Of a DNA stretch of 28,184 bases, positions 25,150 through 28,184 are shown one piece after another (positions within the stretch are counted from its first letter, which is position 1; each line of letters opens with the position of its first letter). The notes beneath the pieces are model-generated. The model was not told where the DNA came from and did no database searches. It saw only the letters and a program-made list of their open reading frames with translations. The translations under genes were made by a program, and so were the position numbers. This DNA comes from Pirellulales bacterium (lineage in GTDB: Bacteria > Planctomycetota > Planctomycetia > Pirellulales > JAICIG01), in contig JAICIG010000035.1 in the NCBI GenBank assembly GCA_025924495.1, positions 1 to 28,184 of the forward strand. Direction: 5' to 3'.

Positions 25150-26778
25150 ATGAAGCCGTCCGCACACGATCCATCGACCACTTCGAGCGACGCCGCATTG
25201 GATCAGCGAGCGCCAAGCGGCGAAGACCAGCCTACGCCCGTCTCCGCGCTCCGCCGGATTGCGACGCCGATGCTGATTTTCTGTACGCTTGGCGCGCTGG
25301 CCTTCTGGGGCCACCACAGCGGCTGGAGCCTGGCGGCGCTCGCCGCGCTGCCCGGCCAGGAAAAATCGCCGGAGATCGAGTGGTGCGATGCACATAACGT
25401 GCTCGAAGCGGAATGCATCGAATGTAATCCGAAGCTGTTGCCGCGCACCAAGACGCACGGCTGGTGCAAACAGCATGGGGTGCACGACTGCCCGCTCTGT
25501 AATCCCGATGTCGTCCAACTGGCTGCCAAGCCTCAATTCGTCGACGCAGATCGACAGCGAGCCAGCCGGGCGTTGGCGATTGGCGAGCGCCCACGTAACA
25601 ACAGCAAGTGCCAGCTTTATCTGCGGCGTATTCAGTTTTCTTCGGCCGACGCGGTGGAAAAAGCCGGCATCAAGGTCGAGCCGGTCTGGCGCACGTCGAT
25701 CGTCGAGTCGGTGTCGGCCAACGGTCAACTGGGTTACGACCAGACGCGGTCGGCGCACCTGTCTTCCCGTCGCGCCGGCACGGTGTGGCGGGTGGAAAAG
25801 CAGCTGGGAGATCGGGTCGTCAAAGGAGAGGTGCTGGCTCTCGTTGACGCCGCGGAAGTGGGGCGCGCGAAGTCGGACTTTCTGCAGGCCTGGGTCCAGG
25901 CCGATCTGAAACGCCAGAACTACGGCTATTTGGAAGAAGCAGCCGGAGCCCTGCCCGCTCGCCAATTGCGCGAAGGCGCCTCGGCCATGCGCGAAGCGCA
26001 AATCCGCCTGCTCACGGCTCAGCAAGCGCTGGTCAATCTGGGTCTGCCGCTCGAGCTCGAAGAAGTCGAGGGCATGAAGACAGAAGAACTTGTCAGGCGT
26101 CTTCACTTCCTCGGCCTGCCCGATGAGCTGGTCAAGTCGCTCGATTCCAAGACCACGACCGCCAACCTGATCCCCATCACTTCGCCTTTGGATGGCATCG
26201 TCGTCACTCGAGACGTCGTCGCGGGCGAGGTGGTCGACGGAGCAAAGGTACTGTTCGCCGTCGCCGATGTCGATCACCTGTGGCTGACGCTCGACGTGCG
26301 CCTGGAAGACGCCGAACGCGTCGAACTCGGGCAACAGGTCCGCTTTCGTCCCGATGGCAGCGAGCAGCAAACGGAAGGCGCAATCTCCTGGATCAGCACC
26401 GAGGTGGACGAAAAAACGCGGACCGTCAAAGTGCGCGCGGAGTTGGCCAACCCAGAGCACCGCTGGAAGGCTTTCACCTTTGGCATCGGCGAGATTGTGT
26501 TGCGTGAAGAAGAGAACGCGATAGCCGTACCGAACGATGCCGTGCAGTTCGAAGGGGATTGCTACGTGGTGTTCGTGCGCGACAAGGACTTTTTGAAGAA
26601 GGACGCGCCCAAGCTGTTCCACGTACGCAATGTCCGCATCGGCGCCAAGAACGATCGCTATACGGAAATCATCGCGGGCGTGGCCCCTGCAGAATTGGTG
26701 GCCACGGCCGGCAGCAAAACGCTCAGCGCGGAGTTATTGAAGAACAATCTGGGCGAAGGCTGCGCCTGCCACCATTAG
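25150..26778 (+). CDS. RND efflux periplasmic adaptor (CzcB/CusB-like) with tandem Cys-His-Cys-Cys motifs
   Basis: 542 residues. A basic and membrane-spanning segment (residues 35-55) anchors the protein. Next comes a duplicated motif: Cys79-His82-Cys89-Cys92 and Cys106-His109-Cys114-Cys117, each starting W-C and ending C-N-P, likely a pair of small metal-binding knuckles. The adaptor core follows: VSANGQLGYDQTRSAHLSSR, a lipoyl half GTVWRVEKQLGDRVVKGEVL, an alpha-helical hairpin (about 230-310), the second lipoyl half ITSPLDGIVVTRDVVAGEVV, then beta-barrel and membrane-proximal domains. The protein ends GCACHH. It links the RND pump to the TolC channel. GAGGAAG at 25138-25144 is a good ribosome-binding site. 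The pump gene follows after 156 bp. Confidence 0.93.
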   Translation: MKPSAHDPSTTSSDAALDQRAPSGEDQPTPVSALRRIATPMLIFCTLGALAFWGHHSGWSLAALAALPGQEKSPEIEWCDAHNVLEAECIECNPKLLPRTKTHGWCKQHGVHDCPLCNPDVVQLAAKPQFVDADRQRASRALAIGERPRNNSKCQLYLRRIQFSSADAVEKAGIKVEPVWRTSIVESVSANGQLGYDQTRSAHLSSRRAGTVWRVEKQLGDRVVKGEVLALVDAAEVGRAKSDFLQAWVQADLKRQNYGYLEEAAGALPARQLREGASAMREAQIRLLTAQQALVNLGLPLELEEVEGMKTEELVRRLHFLGLPDELVKSLDSKTTTANLIPITSPLDGIVVTRDVVAGEVVDGAKVLFAVADVDHLWLTLDVRLEDAERVELGQQVRFRPDGSEQQTEGAISWISTEVDEKTRTVKVRAELANPEHRWKAFTFGIGEIVLREEENAIAVPNDAVQFEGDCYVVFVRDKDFLKKDAPKLFHVRNVRIGAKNDRYTEIIAGVAPAELVATAGSKTLSAELLKNNLGEGCACHH

Positions 26779-26788
26779 CTTGCTGTAG

Positions 26789-26810
26789 GGAACGCCGTCC
26801 CTGGCGTTCC
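26789..26810. repeat. REP-like palindrome between adaptor and pump genes
   Basis: GGAACGCC, a 6-nt loop GTCCCT, then GGCGTTCC form a perfect 8-bp stem, 10 bp after the adaptor stop codon. The GAACGCC/GGCGTTC core is shared with the palindrome at 3449-3473, over 23 kb away. From memory, similar palindromes recur between genes in planctomycete genomes. No T-tract follows. Within a metal-efflux operon it might stabilise the adaptor part of the transcript over the pump part (inference). Confidence 0.55.
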
Positions 26811-26934
26811 GCCGCTAGACATTAGCTATCCAATTGCAAATCAGCGCAACTCCGCCAAAAGCGTTCGGCCGCTGATGAACGAATCCAACTCGACGCTCAT
26901 GCCTCCTGGACGCCCCCGGTACTGAAATTCGCTT

Positions 26935-28184
26935 ATGCTGAACGCCATCATCGACTTCTCGCTGCGTCACCGCTGGGTCGTCATTGCCGCTACGCTGGCA
27001 TTGGCAGTCGCCGGCGCCGTGGCGCTGATGAAGATCGACATCGACGCCTTCCCCGACACGACGCCGGTGCAGGTGCAAATCAATACAGTCGCACCGGCCC
27101 TCGGTCCGGAAGAAGTCGAACGACAGATTACGTTTCCCATCGAGCAGGTCATCAGCGGCCTGCCCGGCTTGGAACATTTGCGGTCGATCTCGAAGTTTGG
27201 CCTATCCCAGGTGGTCGTCACGTTCGAGGACGGCATCGACATCTATTTCGCGCGGCAGTTGATCAACGAGCGTCTGTCGACCGCCAAGCTGCCCGCGGAG
27301 GTCGAACGCCCGCGCATGGGGCCCGTCTCGACCGGCCTCGGCGAAGTGCTGCATTACGTCGTCACGGCCCAGGGCGCCGATCTGTCGGAGTTGCGCACGA
27401 TTCACGATTGGACGATCCGTCCGCAAATGCGCACGGTCAAAGGGGCCGCCGAGATTAACACCTGGGGCGGCAACGAAAAACAGTATCAAATTCGCATCGA
27501 CCCGAATCGGTTGATCAAGTACGGTTTGACGTTCGACGAGATCGTCGACGCCGTCCATAAGAACAACCGCAATGTAGGCGGCGGCGCCATTCGCCATTCG
27601 GGCGGCTCGCTCTTGGTGCAAGGATTGGGCCGCACCACGAATGCCGAGCAGTTGCAGAACATCGTCATCAAGGCCCACGAGGGCGTCCCTATCCGTCTCC
27701 GCGACGTGGCCGAAGTGACGATCGGCCATGAGATCCGCCGCGGCGCCGTGACGGCCGACGGCAAGGGAGAAGTCGTGCTCGGGCTGGGCTTCATGTTGAT
27801 GGGCGAAAACAGCCACGAAGTCACCTGGGCTTTGAAGAACAAGCTCGACGAGATCAAGCCCAACCTCCCGTCCAACGTCAAGGTGGAGACCGTTTACGAT
27901 CGCACTGAGCTGGTCAGCCATGTGATCGATACGGTACGGAGGAACTTGTTCGAAGGCGGTCTGCTCGTGGTCGCCATCTTGTTCGCCTTTCTCGGCAATT
28001 TTCGGGCGGCTGCCATCGTCGCTCTGGCGATCCCGCTATCGATGCTGTTGGCGTTCTGCGGCATGTGGCGGTTCGGCATCTCGGCCAGCTTGCTCAGCTT
28101 GGGCGCGATCGACTTCGGGATGATCGTCGATAGCTCGGTGGTGATGGTGGAAAACTGTGTGCGGCACATCGCCCATGGCGATTC
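26935..28184 (+). CDS. Heavy-metal RND efflux pump, CzcA-like, N-terminal part (cut by window edge)
   Basis: The first 416 residues of a heavy-metal RND transporter of about 1030; the gene runs past the right edge. The N-terminal membrane helix (LRHRWVVIAATLALAVAGAV) is followed by IDAFPDTTPVQVQINTVAPA, GLEHLRSISKFGLSQVVVTF and INTWGGNEKQYQIRIDPNRL of the periplasmic porter domain. Membrane helices 2-4 begin near residue 335 (GGLLVVAILFAFLGNFRAA). Helix 4 carries Asp393, Asp399 and Glu406 in AIDFGMIVD...VMVEN, the same spacing as the proton-relay residues Asp402, Asp408 and Glu415 reported for CzcA. That points to divalent cations (Zn, Co, Cd or Ni) rather than Cu/Ag. It should form a trimer with the adaptor and the TolC protein. 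Confidence 0.95.
   Translation, partial: MLNAIIDFSLRHRWVVIAATLALAVAGAVALMKIDIDAFPDTTPVQVQINTVAPALGPEEVERQITFPIEQVISGLPGLEHLRSISKFGLSQVVVTFEDGIDIYFARQLINERLSTAKLPAEVERPRMGPVSTGLGEVLHYVVTAQGADLSELRTIHDWTIRPQMRTVKGAAEINTWGGNEKQYQIRIDPNRLIKYGLTFDEIVDAVHKNNRNVGGGAIRHSGGSLLVQGLGRTTNAEQLQNIVIKAHEGVPIRLRDVAEVTIGHEIRRGAVTADGKGEVVLGLGFMLMGENSHEVTWALKNKLDEIKPNLPSNVKVETVYDRTELVSHVIDTVRRNLFEGGLLVVAILFAFLGNFRAAAIVALAIPLSMLLAFCGMWRFGISASLLSLGAIDFGMIVDSSVVMVENCVRHIAHGD

Noticed and set aside
24898..26622. 574-residue open frame on the minus strand
   Set aside because: It lies opposite the adaptor gene, whose domains and metal motifs are clear. Long antisense frames are common in GC-rich DNA, and this one has no domain.
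1..28184. CRISPR array, prophage, integrase or insertion sequence
   Set aside because: I saw no regularly spaced repeats, transposase, integrase or phage structural gene. The window reads as ordinary chromosome.

Overview
The window looks like GC-rich chromosomal DNA of a planctomycete, most likely in or near the order Pirellulales (inference). The evidence is gene content: a Tat-exported DUF1501 protein paired with a DUF1800 protein, a roughly 1030-residue dehydrogenase/HEAT/cytochrome c fusion ending in a 'Pirellula/Verrucomicrobium type' heme domain, a YVTN-propeller di-heme cytochrome, a DUF3472 protein and many large exported proteins. I saw no rRNA, tRNA, CRISPR array, transposase or phage gene. 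Both ends cut through genes: glutamate synthase (gltB) on the left and a heavy-metal RND pump on the right.

Layout, left to right. 1-2893 (minus): a LysR-type regulator sits 7 bp upstream of gltB. A candidate promoter overlaps a perfect 7-bp inverted repeat upstream of the regulator. 2894-3550 is a gene-free stretch ending in strong hairpins. 3551-4807 (minus) is an exported cyclophilin. 5165-8331 (plus) holds a GlcG/HbpS-like exported protein, mscL, a secreted DUF3472 protein, an RsmD-type methyltransferase and a small cupin; the last four are closely spaced. 8477-11572 (plus) is the giant dehydrogenase/HEAT/cytochrome protein, followed by a likely intrinsic terminator. 11665-12388 (minus) is an overlapping two-gene cassette: a small DUF5678-like protein, then a retropepsin-like protease. 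12601-15256 (minus) is the DUF1800-DUF1501 pair. 15586-17367 (plus) is a large exported protein of unknown role. 17404-19912 (minus) holds the YVTN di-heme cytochrome and a thioredoxin-fold lipoprotein. 20008-21231 (minus) is an NDH-2-like flavoprotein. 21326-22426 (plus) is a D-threonine-aldolase-like PLP enzyme.

22466-28184 is a metal-efflux locus and the most interesting region. A TolC-type outer-membrane factor is transcribed divergently from a small exported protein extremely rich in Cys and His. That is followed by a periplasmic adaptor with an N-terminal pair of Cys-His-Cys-Cys motifs and a C-terminal Cys/His tail, then the RND pump. Pump transmembrane segment 4 carries the DFG...IVD...VEN signature of CzcA-like divalent-cation exporters rather than the CusA-like Cu/Ag signature. 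A REP-like palindrome lies between adaptor and pump and shares its half-sites with one near 3.46 kb. My best candidate for an undescribed element is the Cys/His-rich protein acting with the metal-binding extension of the adaptor as a periplasmic metal capture and hand-off system.
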